64,000 bases of DNA from Candidatus Saccharimonadota bacterium (GTDB lineage: Bacteria; Patescibacteriota; Saccharimonadia; Saccharimonadales; Saccharimonadaceae). The position numbers were made by a program, and so were the translations under genes. The stretch is from the NCBI GenBank assembly GCA_002726935.1, contig PBTC01000019.1, forward strand, positions 82,435-146,434. The letters are read 5' to 3'. The notes under the pieces are model-generated. The model ran no database searches, was not told where the DNA came from, and worked only from the letters and a program-made list of their open reading frames with translations. Shown here piece after piece: positions 46,335 to 55,952 of the stretch (the first letter of the stretch is position 1; each line of letters begins with the position of its first letter).

Positions 46335-48020
46335 ATGTCGATTTTAACTAATGCTTTGTCTGGCCTTCTTGCCTCTCGTTCATCTCTTGTAACGACGACA
46401 AACAACATCAGCAACGCGAACACAGAAGGCTACTCTAGACAGCGCGCAGAATTGAGTGACCGCGGTTCGCAGTTCCTTTCGGGCGTTAGACTTGGCAATG
46501 GTGTTGGGGTCAATGGAATCAGTCGTGCATATACTGATCTGATCAATGCCGAGATAAATCGCAACACATCTCTTCAGTCGTCATTGACATCATCACAACA
46601 GCAGCTTTCGAGGATCGACTCAATCATTAGCGCGGACGGAGCTGGTATCAACGATGCTTTTCTGGCTTTCTATGAATCGGGCCAAGATCTCTCAGTGCGT
46701 CCGACAGACATCGTTGCAAGGAACTCATTCCTGTCGAAAACTGAAGCTTTGGTTGCACGGTTCAACGACTTAGATCGTTTGATCACAGACACTAAAAATG
46801 AAGGAACAAAGCAAATCAGTGAAAGCGTTGGTTTTGTCAACCAGCTCAGCTCCGAAATTGCGAATTTGAACAAACTGATCTTGCAAAGCACTTCTTCTGA
46901 TGGCCAACGTCCAAATGAACTTCTTGATGCAAGGGATCTAGCTGTAGAGCGTCTTGCTGGTGAAATCGAGATTGAGCGAGTTATCCAGGACAATGGTTCC
47001 TTCTCTATATTCTTGAAAAACGGTCAGCCACTGGTCGCGGACTCAACTTCCTATCAAATTGCGGCGAGACAGAATCCTGTCGATCCTCAAGAGGTTCAAA
47101 TTGGCGTGCAAGCGCCAATAGCAGGTTCAGTAGAATTTATCTCTTTCGGTCCAGACAGGCTTGGAAACGGCAAGATCGGCGGCCTGCTAACCGCACAGAA
47201 AAAGCTCGATGAATACCAAAACACTCTGGGCTTGGTGAGCGTTCGATTTGCAGAAGAGGTGAACTCAGCGTTTGAGGGGGGGGTTGATCTGGATGGAAAC
47301 CCCGGAGAGCCCCTACTCTCTTTTGCTGGACAAGTCGGGTTTAACAATGGGTTCTCTCAGGTAACGGCCAATGAGTTCAATGCGAATCAATCTGTCACGT
47401 TTTCAAGTATTAGCTTTGATTCTTCGGTAATTTTGCCAAAGCAATTTGAGGTTTACCAAAAAGCTGGACAGCTATACGTCAGAGAGAAAGGAAGCAATGT
47501 AGAAGGGGCTATCGTAACCAATGACGGCGCCGGAAACTACGACGCTGGCAGCTTCGCATTTACGTTATCTGGGCCGGTGTCTGACGGCGACTCTTTTGTT
47601 GTATCGCCCGTGAAGTTGGGGGCGAAGAATTTGTCTGTCTCCATCAAAGACCCATATTCTCTTGCTACTTCAAAGAATCCGGCCCTCGTCGGTGACAACG
47701 GCGTAATGCTTGACATCGTTGGCCTACAAAGTGCGATTAAGGTCTATACAAGCTCTGGAGCGAAAGGCTCAACCATACTTAACGCTTTTACTGACCTGGT
47801 TAACCGGGTGGGTAATGATAAAAAAACTATCGACAGCAGCTTGATGGCTCAAGCGTCGGTCCTGTTCCAGTCAAAGAGCGAAAAGGACTCGGCGGTCGGG
47901 GTTAACCTGGATGAGGAAGCTGCAAACTTAATTAAGTTCCAGCAAAGCTACCAGGCCGCAAGCCAAGTTATCTCTGTCGAGAGAAGCTTGTTTGAAGGCC
48001 TATTGAACACTTTGCGATAA
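46335..48020 (+). CDS. flgK: Flagellar hook-associated protein 1
   Basis: ILTNALSGLLASRSSLVTTTNNISNANTEGYSRQRAEL...EEAANLIKFQQSYQAASQVISVERSLFEGLLNTLR. Confidence 0.97.
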   Translation: MSILTNALSGLLASRSSLVTTTNNISNANTEGYSRQRAELSDRGSQFLSGVRLGNGVGVNGISRAYTDLINAEINRNTSLQSSLTSSQQQLSRIDSIISADGAGINDAFLAFYESGQDLSVRPTDIVARNSFLSKTEALVARFNDLDRLITDTKNEGTKQISESVGFVNQLSSEIANLNKLILQSTSSDGQRPNELLDARDLAVERLAGEIEIERVIQDNGSFSIFLKNGQPLVADSTSYQIAARQNPVDPQEVQIGVQAPIAGSVEFISFGPDRLGNGKIGGLLTAQKKLDEYQNTLGLVSVRFAEEVNSAFEGGVDLDGNPGEPLLSFAGQVGFNNGFSQVTANEFNANQSVTFSSISFDSSVILPKQFEVYQKAGQLYVREKGSNVEGAIVTNDGAGNYDAGSFAFTLSGPVSDGDSFVVSPVKLGAKNLSVSIKDPYSLATSKNPALVGDNGVMLDIVGLQSAIKVYTSSGAKGSTILNAFTDLVNRVGNDKKTIDSSLMAQASVLFQSKSEKDSAVGVNLDEEAANLIKFQQSYQAASQVISVERSLFEGLLNTLR

Positions 48021-48105
48021 ATTCACGATCACCTCAGAAAGGGAGAAGTGGCTACGGCATTCTAGAAGCCAATATATGGCTACATGTTAAAGCTGCGAAC
48101 ACAAT

Positions 48106-49023
48106 ATGACAGTAAGAATTAGCACCTCAGCGTTCTACGCTCAAAACACAGAGCGATTGCTCGAACAACAGGCCCAGATCGCGCGTAAGCAGGATCAAAT
48201 CAGTTCTGGTGTTAGGGTTGAGAAATCCTCAGAGGATCCTCTGGCCTTCGCTGCCGCACAGCGTGCTGAGAACTCATTAATGCGTATTAATCAGTATGAG
48301 AGAAATATCACTTTTGGAGAAACCTTCCTAAGTGAAATGGAAGTGGTAATGGAGGCTTCTGGTGAAACCATGAAGCAGATCAAAGAAAAATTGATTCAAG
48401 CTAACGGTGGAATTTTGTCAATAGAGGATCGCAAGATCATTGCAAATGATCTCCGCGGAAAGCTCAATGAAATGATCAGCCAGGCAAATCAAAAGGACAC
48501 CTCGGGAAACTACATTTTCAGCGGAACATCTGCGACCACTCCTGCATTCTCTGCAACAACCCCCTTCGGATATCAGGGCACCCCTTCGCCTGCAAGCGGA
48601 ATTACTTTCCAAGTGGCCGATGGACGAACCATGGATCTTTCGATTAATGGAAGTGATGCGTACACAGACTATGCTGCCACAGGTGAAACGTACTTCGAAA
48701 TGGTCGAACAGGCTATATCAGTACTTGAAGACCCCTCAGCAAACTTGGCATCAAGCTTCTCTGCTATCGGTTCAAAAATGGACCGGGTATTTGACAACCT
48801 ACAAATTGCGCGCGGCCGGGTAGGAAACAAGCTGGAAGAAATGGCAGCCCTTAAAACAGGTTTCAATATCGTGAAGACGGAGCTGCAGAAGGTCATCAAT
48901 CGGGAGGTCGCAACAGACCTAACCCAGACCATTAGCGATCTCGCTCAGGCAGACATCCTGTTACAGGCTTCGCAGAAGTCTTTCGCAAATGTGAGCAAAG
49001 TATCCTTATTTGACTACCTGTGA
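48106..49023 (+). CDS. flgL: Flagellar hook-associated protein 3
   Basis: RISTSAFYAQNTERLLEQQAQIARKQDQISSGVRVEKSSEDPLAFAAAQRAE...ISQANQKDTSGNYIFSGT. Confidence 0.95.
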   Translation: MTVRISTSAFYAQNTERLLEQQAQIARKQDQISSGVRVEKSSEDPLAFAAAQRAENSLMRINQYERNITFGETFLSEMEVVMEASGETMKQIKEKLIQANGGILSIEDRKIIANDLRGKLNEMISQANQKDTSGNYIFSGTSATTPAFSATTPFGYQGTPSPASGITFQVADGRTMDLSINGSDAYTDYAATGETYFEMVEQAISVLEDPSANLASSFSAIGSKMDRVFDNLQIARGRVGNKLEEMAALKTGFNIVKTELQKVINREVATDLTQTISDLAQADILLQASQKSFANVSKVSLFDYL

Positions 49024-50006
49024 GAGCCAAAACTACAACAGCCATCATCTATTCTCAGGGCCTAAACGAGGCTTTGGAGAGGAATATCTCAAGACTCCAG
49101 GGGTGGGTCAGTGAGATTTTGGTGATGTACCTAGGAGATGAAGGCTCTTTCATTGACAAGATTCGCTCACTAGAAAATGTGAGGGTTCACCGATCACTGT
49201 GGAGAGGCTCACTTTGCGATCTCCGAAATGAAGCCAGGGGTATATCCCGGGGTGAATTTCACATTCATTTTTTTGAAAATGAATCAATCGCAGACTCTGC
49301 TTTATGGCCTTATCTTCACAAGTCGGTGGCAGTGATGACCCCTACTTGCACAGGTAGACTGGCGGTAAAGACCGCTGGATCGAGATATATGGTTTGGCAG
49401 TCCAGAGTGTTTCATCGATCGTACGAGTTCGAGGGTGAGTGGAGAACAAATCCGTCTCTCAACAGCCCAAAAAACCGACATGACATACTTTTCTGTATAA
49501 ATGCGGGCAAGGCCGCTGGCACATTTTTGCCTCATGGCGAGCCTATAACTCTTCTGAACAAGGATGCTGAAAACCCATGGTCACTATATGAATATGCGGA
49601 GAGCAGACTTATTGAGCAGGCCTACGAAGAAGCCAATCTATTGCTTAATACTGTTTGCCAGACAACCCTTGGGAAGGATGTAGATTTGAACCACGCTGCG
49701 ATGATGGCGCTGATAGAGTGCAAGCTCGCACATGGCATTGCTCATGGTGCCCTGCCTGGACCGCACTTGACTTCAGAACGCACCCGAGAATCCCCGTCTT
49801 ACTTTCATATGATGGGAGATCTATATGCAGCCCGATACGCATCGACTGACGACAGTGACGATTACGAAATGTCGATGGAGTTCTATGTAGGTGCTTTAGG
49901 CGCCCGAAAGGTCAATAAGTTAAGCCGACACCTTATTGGTGCTGGTTCTTTACTAACAAAAAACAAAATTCAACGGCTATTTGATTTATCGAGGGGTTTC
50001 GCATGA
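49020..50006 (+). CDS. Divergent GT2-like glycosyltransferase candidate
   Basis: LEVEL of resemblance only: EALERNISRLQGWVSEILVMYLGDEGSFIDKI...VRVHRSLWRGSLCDLRNEARGISRGEFHIHFFENESI follows the GT2 layout (RN-A---A-GE-----D-DE). Confidence 0.45.
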   Translation: MRAKTTTAIIYSQGLNEALERNISRLQGWVSEILVMYLGDEGSFIDKIRSLENVRVHRSLWRGSLCDLRNEARGISRGEFHIHFFENESIADSALWPYLHKSVAVMTPTCTGRLAVKTAGSRYMVWQSRVFHRSYEFEGEWRTNPSLNSPKNRHDILFCINAGKAAGTFLPHGEPITLLNKDAENPWSLYEYAESRLIEQAYEEANLLLNTVCQTTLGKDVDLNHAAMMALIECKLAHGIAHGALPGPHLTSERTRESPSYFHMMGDLYAARYASTDDSDDYEMSMEFYVGALGARKVNKLSRHLIGAGSLLTKNKIQRLFDLSRGFA

Positions 50007-50383
50007 GTGTAGAAGCATACAAAAAAGTTGAAATTGAAACGAAGGTTTTTGGGTCTTCAAAATACGAATTGATCCTGCTGATGTACGAGCGCACGATCCA
50101 GCAGATAGAGTTGATCAAAGAAAAGATTCTTGCGAAGGATCACGCGGCCAAAGCTTTCCACGTTGAGAAAGCGATGATGATCATTTCCGATGGGCTGCGC
50201 GCCTCGCTTGACGAAGAAAAAGGTGGACAGCTTTCGAGCAACCTTTTCAATTTGTACACGTTCATCAACAGTGAACTGGTTTCAGCATCCGTGCAAAACG
50301 ACGCGAAGAAGATTGATGGGTGCCTGGAGATCATGAAGGAAATTCAGGCAGCATGGGTACAAATCGGAGCCGCTGCGAAATGA
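50003..50383 (+). CDS. fliS: Flagellar export chaperone FliS
   Basis: AYKKVEIETKVFGSSKYELILLMYERTIQQIELIKEKI...GQLSSNLFNLYTFINSELVSASVQNDAKKIDGCLEIMKEIQAAW. Confidence 0.92.
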   Translation: MSVEAYKKVEIETKVFGSSKYELILLMYERTIQQIELIKEKILAKDHAAKAFHVEKAMMIISDGLRASLDEEKGGQLSSNLFNLYTFINSELVSASVQNDAKKIDGCLEIMKEIQAAWVQIGAAAK

Positions 50384-50709
50384 ATTTTCAAGAATTAATA
50401 GATACGATCGGTGCGGCAAATACAGCGATGCTTGAGGCCGCTGGAGAGGACCGTTGGGATGACTTCCTTCTAATTGCGGGAGCGAGAGAGTCTATGGTCG
50501 GGATGTTTAAATCCGCTCTAGAGGAAGGTCGGACTGTAAGCGGAGACGCTCGGTTAAAGGCCACGGAGTCTCTCGAGCGGATTGTGTCTGAGTATGCGGA
50601 CATAGAGGCAGTGATAAAGGCTCGAATGGGTGCGTTGGCGCAGGCAGCAACTACTCTCGGCAACACGGAAAAGATCGAGAAATACTACGAATTCAATCGA
50701 ACTGCCTAA
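50380..50709 (+). CDS. FliT-like flagellar chaperone
   Basis: Small helical protein directly after fliS; start at 50380 (4-bp overlap) preferred to the track start 50320. Confidence 0.6.
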   Translation: MNFQELIDTIGAANTAMLEAAGEDRWDDFLLIAGARESMVGMFKSALEEGRTVSGDARLKATESLERIVSEYADIEAVIKARMGALAQAATTLGNTEKIEKYYEFNRTA

Positions 50710-51792
50710 ATGTCTATTGCCTATCAAAATCTTCCCGGGGTCAAACCTGGAGAAAGCTCTCTTCGTGGGGGATCCTCCTCTGGTTCGGCAAGGGCCACTA
50801 TCGTTGGCGGCTTATCGCTTTCCGATAGAAGAGCGATAGAGGGCTCAGTACAAACCGCCACGTTCCTGAAGTCCACTGGTAAAGACACCATTCTCGTTAA
50901 ATTAGGTCAATATACGGCCGAGCTCTTGATGGAGCAGCCAAGCAATCTTGAGCAAGGCGAGGAGTTCTCAGTGAGGATCGGTAAGTCTTCAGGTGGACTA
51001 GAGAACCCGCTATCTTTAAGGCGTATTGATGGGGGGAGGTCTTTCCAAAGCGAGGGTTTTCGTATCGAGCTCACCAAAGCAGGTTCACTGTTTGGGGATC
51101 TAGTGGTTCTTTCAAAGGGAGAACCAGCGCTAATTAGCGCAAAGTCTGATGCAATGAAAAGTGTTAGGGATCTAATCTTGAGGTCCATGGACACAAACGG
51201 AGGGCAGCTTGATGCCCGAGGTGTGCTTGCAAAGTCTCTCGCAGAATTTATATTTTCGGTCGTTGACAAAAGCGGGCTTTTTTATGAGGCACACCTTAAG
51301 CAATGGGCAATGGGAAAGCGGAGTACTCAGTCAATAAAAGCTGAAATGCAGAACATGTCATCGGGTTTTGTGGAGTCATATGACGACAACACCCCGTCTA
51401 TCGCAAAGCATTTCGAAGCTTTTGGAACCGCGGACAAGAACCCACAGTTCGCCGCATCGCAAATGGGTTTACTTGAGTCGGGCAAGTTCGGCTTATTGAT
51501 CCATGGTCTATTTAGTGCGCCTATTGAGATTGAATTCGAGCGTGATCAGAACGAAAAAAATTCCGATGACTCAGGGACTCAGGAGCGCGCCGCTTGGTCC
51601 ATCTCTATAACGACCACCACCCCGTCTCTGGGACTGGTGTCAGGAGTAATCCGGCAACAAGAGGGTCTTATGGATATCCACATCTCCGGATCGAAAGAGG
51701 CTATTTCAAAATTGAAGGCTAAGCGCCAGAGTTTCATCTCGACCCTAAATAATGGGGGCGTCAGCGTGAGGAGCATAACCTTTGACAACTGA
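50710..51792 (+). CDS. fliK: FliK-like hook-length control protein
   Basis: C-terminus SISITTTTPSLGLVSGVIRQQEGLMDIHISGSKEAISKLKAKRQSFISTLNNGGVSVRSITF resembles the Flg_hook domain; directly upstream of the FlhB-C-like gene. Confidence 0.65.
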   Translation: MSIAYQNLPGVKPGESSLRGGSSSGSARATIVGGLSLSDRRAIEGSVQTATFLKSTGKDTILVKLGQYTAELLMEQPSNLEQGEEFSVRIGKSSGGLENPLSLRRIDGGRSFQSEGFRIELTKAGSLFGDLVVLSKGEPALISAKSDAMKSVRDLILRSMDTNGGQLDARGVLAKSLAEFIFSVVDKSGLFYEAHLKQWAMGKRSTQSIKAEMQNMSSGFVESYDDNTPSIAKHFEAFGTADKNPQFAASQMGLLESGKFGLLIHGLFSAPIEIEFERDQNEKNSDDSGTQERAAWSISITTTTPSLGLVSGVIRQQEGLMDIHISGSKEAISKLKAKRQSFISTLNNGGVSVRSITFDN

Positions 51793-52174
51793 CAAAAAGC
51801 AGCCATCCATACTGCCGGTGGGAATGGTAGCGCATCCAGGAAAACCATCAGAGCATCTCGTCTGCGTTGACCCGATTGGTACGCGCCTTAGCAAACGGGA
51901 TGCGATAGCGCTTTCATACCTTACCCGTTCAGGTAACCCCAGGGTGGTTGCAAAAGGCTCTGGGATCTTGGCTGAAGAAATCATTCGCAAAGCCAAGGCC
52001 AATGGGATTTTTGTTTACGAGTCTAGAGAGTTGCTTCTGGCTCTAAGTGGAATCGACATAGACCAAGAAATCAACAAAGACATATACCACGCTATTTCTA
52101 GTCTTCTGATTTGGATAGATGACGCTGAAATGGACGCCTCTGTCTCAGAGAAGCTTATAGCTACGGATAGCTAA
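51782..52174 (+). CDS. FlhB C-terminal-domain-like protein (FhlB/YlqH family)
   Basis: KRDAIALSYLTRSGNPRVVAKGSGILAEEIIRKAKANGIFVYESRELLLALSGIDIDQEINKDIYHAISSLLIWI. Confidence 0.85.
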   Translation: MTTDKKQPSILPVGMVAHPGKPSEHLVCVDPIGTRLSKRDAIALSYLTRSGNPRVVAKGSGILAEEIIRKAKANGIFVYESRELLLALSGIDIDQEINKDIYHAISSLLIWIDDAEMDASVSEKLIATDS

Positions 52175-52263
52175 AGCCCCCTCTTCTTAGCTACCGGGCA
52201 TTAAATCTAATATTTTTGGGTAAATAAGCGCTCCATTTTCAAGTGGTGGTGATATACTTTTTG

Positions 52264-52281
52264 CTACTATATATCGAGTAG
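52264..52281. promoter_or_regulatory. Operator-like palindrome CTAC-TAT-ATAT-CGA-GTAG
   Basis: Upstream of fliF; outer arms CTAC/GTAG are a perfect dyad. Confidence 0.5.
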
Positions 52282-52334
52282 CAATATTTAGATTGCTCGA
52301 CAAGAACAAACCAACAGATTCCAGGGAATCAGAC

Positions 52335-54143
52335 ATGCAAGGTACAGCAGCAATCCAAACCGTGGCTACTCAAGTAGGCGATGCTCGCCAAGGCGAGGCA
52401 CCTAAGGCCGCTGAGATAGGCTCAAATGCCCCCTTCGACCAGCTCAAAAGACGTATTAATGATCTGCCCGCAAAATCAAGGTTAGGCTTACTTGCGGGGG
52501 CTACTCTGGCTGTCGCTGTTGTCGTTGCCTCTCTTATTTGGCTGTCAACCCCGAATTACAAGGTTCTCTTTAGCAACATCAACGACAAAGACGGTGGCGA
52601 GATCACTCAGTTGCTCACTAAGATGGGAGTTCCTTACAAGTTCTCTGCTGGAGGTACCTCTATCCTGGTTCCTGAGGAGAAGGTACATGACACTAGATTG
52701 GCGTTGGCCAGCGAGGGGTTACCCAAGGAAAGTGTTACCGGTTTCGAGACTATGGACAGTCAGCCTCTTGGGGTTACTCAATTTCAAGAGCAGGTCAATT
52801 ATCAAAGAGGCCTAGAAGGCGAGCTCGCAAGAAGCATCCAGTCAATCCAAGCCGTTGAGAGCGCCAGGGTTCATTTGGCGATGCCAAAGCCCAGCATCTT
52901 CGTTCGAGATGAAGAAAAGCCCTCAGCCTCTGTGGTCGTAACGCTCCGAAGAGGAAAGTCCCTCAGTCAATCTCAAATTGACGGCATTGTCCACCTGGTG
53001 TCATCAAGTTTGCCGAATCTAAATCCGAAAGCAGTGTCCATAGTTGATCAAACAGGATCGCTATTAACAAAGAACGAAGAGGGTTCATTGACGGGCCTGA
53101 CGACAACGCAATTAGGCCTACAGAAGCAGCGGGAGCGCTCATATGAAGAAGCCATCCTGAGCATCCTAAGCCCTCTGTTCGGAAAAGAAAACGTAAAGGC
53201 CACCGTCTCTGCGGATATGGATTTTTCGGCGGTAGAGCGAAAGCTGGAGGTATATAAACCCAACTCTGAAGGTACCGCAGCAATCCGAAGTTCACAAAAA
53301 AGCATGGTTAAAGACGGCTCCACTGACAATCCGAGTGGGATCCCAGGGCTGCTGGCAAATACACCGCCTGATGGCGCTGAAGCTCTAATAGGAGGCAATC
53401 CAAGGGATCTGGCGCAAAATGGATCATCCGCTAGCTCCGGTGAAGAGAAACGTAGCGACGAGGTAACTAATTATGAGGTTGACAAAGAAACCGTCTTCCG
53501 CAAGGAACAGGTGGGTGTTGTCGGTCGGGTTAATGCCGGCGTCGTAATTAACTACAAAACCCTTATTGCCGACGGCGAGGCCAGAGAAGTTCCGTTGACC
53601 CCTGCTGAGATGGAAGAAGTTAACAAGCTTGTGAAGCAGGCAATTGGGTTCAACGCTGAGCGTGGAGACGAGCTTAATGTGGTGAACCAATTGTTCAATA
53701 AAGAGGTTGCTCCAGAGGAAGGGTTCTGGGCTCAGCAGAGTACTGTGGATTTGCTTAAGTCTGTGGGGACTCCTCTTGGAGTTGCACTTATTGTTGGCGT
53801 TTTAGTGTTAGGTCTGATCAGACCTCTACTTAAGCCTCTAATGGGTCAAGATCCAAAGGATGGCCCAGAATTGCTGCCGAATACGTCTGTGGGCTCTCCC
53901 CTTCTTTCTTCTAGCATTGGTGGTGACGAAGATGATGAGTCTTTCTACGAAAGCCCGGTTGATCGGGAAGCAAGAAGGCTTGAGAAGGACAGAGAAGAGC
54001 GACTCGAAATGGTTCGTCGTCTCGCAGCAGAAAACCCTGAGGTTGTCGCCTCAGTGGTTAAGAGTTGGATTGCCGGTCAGACCCTGCTTGCACCCACTGC
54101 TGGTGCGCCCGTAAATTCTCAACAACCTAAGCTACAAGGATAA
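52335..54143 (+). CDS. fliF: Flagellar M-ring protein FliF
   Basis: NYKVLFSNINDKDGGEITQLLTKMGVPYKFS...LPKESVTGFETMDSQPLGVTQFQEQVNYQRGLEGELARSIQSI; ATG 52335 with SD-like agggaa (track start TTG 52293). Confidence 0.97.
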   Translation: MQGTAAIQTVATQVGDARQGEAPKAAEIGSNAPFDQLKRRINDLPAKSRLGLLAGATLAVAVVVASLIWLSTPNYKVLFSNINDKDGGEITQLLTKMGVPYKFSAGGTSILVPEEKVHDTRLALASEGLPKESVTGFETMDSQPLGVTQFQEQVNYQRGLEGELARSIQSIQAVESARVHLAMPKPSIFVRDEEKPSASVVVTLRRGKSLSQSQIDGIVHLVSSSLPNLNPKAVSIVDQTGSLLTKNEEGSLTGLTTTQLGLQKQRERSYEEAILSILSPLFGKENVKATVSADMDFSAVERKLEVYKPNSEGTAAIRSSQKSMVKDGSTDNPSGIPGLLANTPPDGAEALIGGNPRDLAQNGSSASSGEEKRSDEVTNYEVDKETVFRKEQVGVVGRVNAGVVINYKTLIADGEAREVPLTPAEMEEVNKLVKQAIGFNAERGDELNVVNQLFNKEVAPEEGFWAQQSTVDLLKSVGTPLGVALIVGVLVLGLIRPLLKPLMGQDPKDGPELLPNTSVGSPLLSSSIGGDEDDESFYESPVDREARRLEKDREERLEMVRRLAAENPEVVASVVKSWIAGQTLLAPTAGAPVNSQQPKLQG

Positions 54144-54148
54144 AAATA

Positions 54149-55159
54149 ATGCTGTCTCAACGCGCAGAAGAAGGCCTAGAAAAAAGTGCGATCCTGATGT
54201 TGGCCATTGGGGAGGAAGGCGCCTCAGATGTGATGAAGCACTTGTCCCCAAAAGAGCTCCAGCGCCTAGGTCTAAAAATGAGCAAGACTCAAAACGTCTC
54301 AGTTGACACCGTCGATTCGGTAATGAAAGACGTGCTTGAGGTTACCAATACGCAGAGCTCGCTGGGAATAAATTCTAGCTCCTACATCAAGAATGTTTTG
54401 AACAAAGCACTTGGCGAAGAAAAGGCAAGCTACCTTCTGGACACTATCCTGGCCAACAGTGACACTTCTGGCATTGAGGGGCTTAAATGGATGGATCCTC
54501 AAGCCGTCTCGGAGTTAATCAAAGACGAGCACCCGCAAATTATCGCCACAATTATGGTTCACCTTGAGAAGGACCACTGTGCCGCAATCCTGAACTATTT
54601 TGGAGAGCGCCTACGTTCCGATGTTGTCCTGAGAATTGCGACGCTTGAGGGTGTCCAACCCAATGCTATAAAAGAGTTGAACGAAGTTCTGTCCAAGTTG
54701 CTTTCGGGGGGAGGAGACAAAGTGTCCAAGAAGGCCTTGGGTGGTACAAGAACTGCGGCTGAAATTCTGAACTATGTAGGAAGCAGCTCTGAAAAGCTTA
54801 TCCTTGATTCAATCGCCGAGGTCGAGCCAGAACTAAGCGCGAAAATTCAAGAAGAAATGTTCACGTTCGAAAACTTGTTGGATATCTCGAACAGAGACAT
54901 GCAAATGCTGCTTCGAGAGTTGGAAATTGACAAGCTGGCGGTGGCTATGAAAGGCGCGCCGGAAGAGATTAAAAATAAATTCTTCTCGAATATGTCGGTG
55001 CGAGCGGCAGACGCGTTGCGCGACGAAATTCAAATTAAAGGCGCGGTAAGGGTTTCAGATGTGGAAGCAGCTCAGAAAGAAATCCTGAAAGCTGTACGCG
55101 AAAAGGCGGACTTGGGCCAGATCCAAATTATTAAGGGTGGTGAAGGTGCAGTCGTCTAA
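54149..55159 (+). CDS. fliG: Flagellar motor switch protein FliG
   Basis: EKSAILMLAIGEEGASDVMKHLSPKELQRLGLKMS...DEHPQIIATIMVHLEKDHCAAIL...NRDMQMLLRELEIDKLAVAMKGA. Confidence 0.98.
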   Translation: MLSQRAEEGLEKSAILMLAIGEEGASDVMKHLSPKELQRLGLKMSKTQNVSVDTVDSVMKDVLEVTNTQSSLGINSSSYIKNVLNKALGEEKASYLLDTILANSDTSGIEGLKWMDPQAVSELIKDEHPQIIATIMVHLEKDHCAAILNYFGERLRSDVVLRIATLEGVQPNAIKELNEVLSKLLSGGGDKVSKKALGGTRTAAEILNYVGSSSEKLILDSIAEVEPELSAKIQEEMFTFENLLDISNRDMQMLLRELEIDKLAVAMKGAPEEIKNKFFSNMSVRAADALRDEIQIKGAVRVSDVEAAQKEILKAVREKADLGQIQIIKGGEGAVV

Positions 55160-55952
55160 AATCATCAGAGCCAGGGACCTCAAAATTGCGGATGTGCAGG
55201 GCTTTTCCATGCTCTGCGCAAAGAAGGTGACGTCCGAGCAGCGTTCTGCTGAGGTGGCTAGCGAGGTCTTGGAAGCGGTCCAGTCCAATGTAAGGGAGAC
55301 CCTTTTCGCGGAGACCGCATCAATCAACATGCTAGAGTCCGAGCGTTTGAGGGCCTGGGAGCAGCGTTTGATTGAGAAAGAAAAAGACCTTTTGAGCAAG
55401 GAACAAACCATTTTGATGGTCGCAGAAGAAGCTGGCCTGAAAGCCGGTTACAGGGAAGGATGGGAATGTTCGCAACAAGAAAGAGTTTTACTGAAAAAAT
55501 GCGCGGAATCTTTCGAAGCCAAGTTTAATGAAATTGAGAGCAAGCTTGCCCCTCTCGTAGTGGAGTTGGCTGTGCACGCTGCGCGACATATCGTGCACGA
55601 GTCTTGTTCTATTAACCTTGAGAAAACACCCGAAAATATCAAGTCAGTTATCGCGCAATTTAAGCTTAATTCCAAAGAAATAGAAATCGTCGCAAACTCT
55701 CGTACGATTGCCGCGATTCGGAATCATGACGTAAAAGATACGATCTTTTCGAGATTCACCTTTACACCAGATGAAAGCCTAGAAGACATGGGTTTTATCC
55801 TGAGGCATGATGATGGGGCGTATGACTCCACTATCGAGACCCGCTGGGTTAGGGCAATTGGACAACTTTCTGAAACTGAAAACTATCGATCGAATAAAGA
55901 GATTCCAAGCTACCCTGAGTATGTTAAATCGATCGTCGAGGACAAGTCTTGA
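55137..55952 (+). CDS. fliH: Flagellar assembly protein FliH
   Basis: Position between fliG and fli[19 protein letters not shown]...[21 protein letters not shown]. Confidence 0.85.
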   Translation: MVKVQSSKIIRARDLKIADVQGFSMLCAKKVTSEQRSAEVASEVLEAVQSNVRETLFAETASINMLESERLRAWEQRLIEKEKDLLSKEQTILMVAEEAGLKAGYREGWECSQQERVLLKKCAESFEAKFNEIESKLAPLVVELAVHAARHIVHESCSINLEKTPENIKSVIAQFKLNSKEIEIVANSRTIAAIRNHDVKDTIFSRFTFTPDESLEDMGFILRHDDGAYDSTIETRWVRAIGQLSETENYRSNKEIPSYPEYVKSIVEDKS

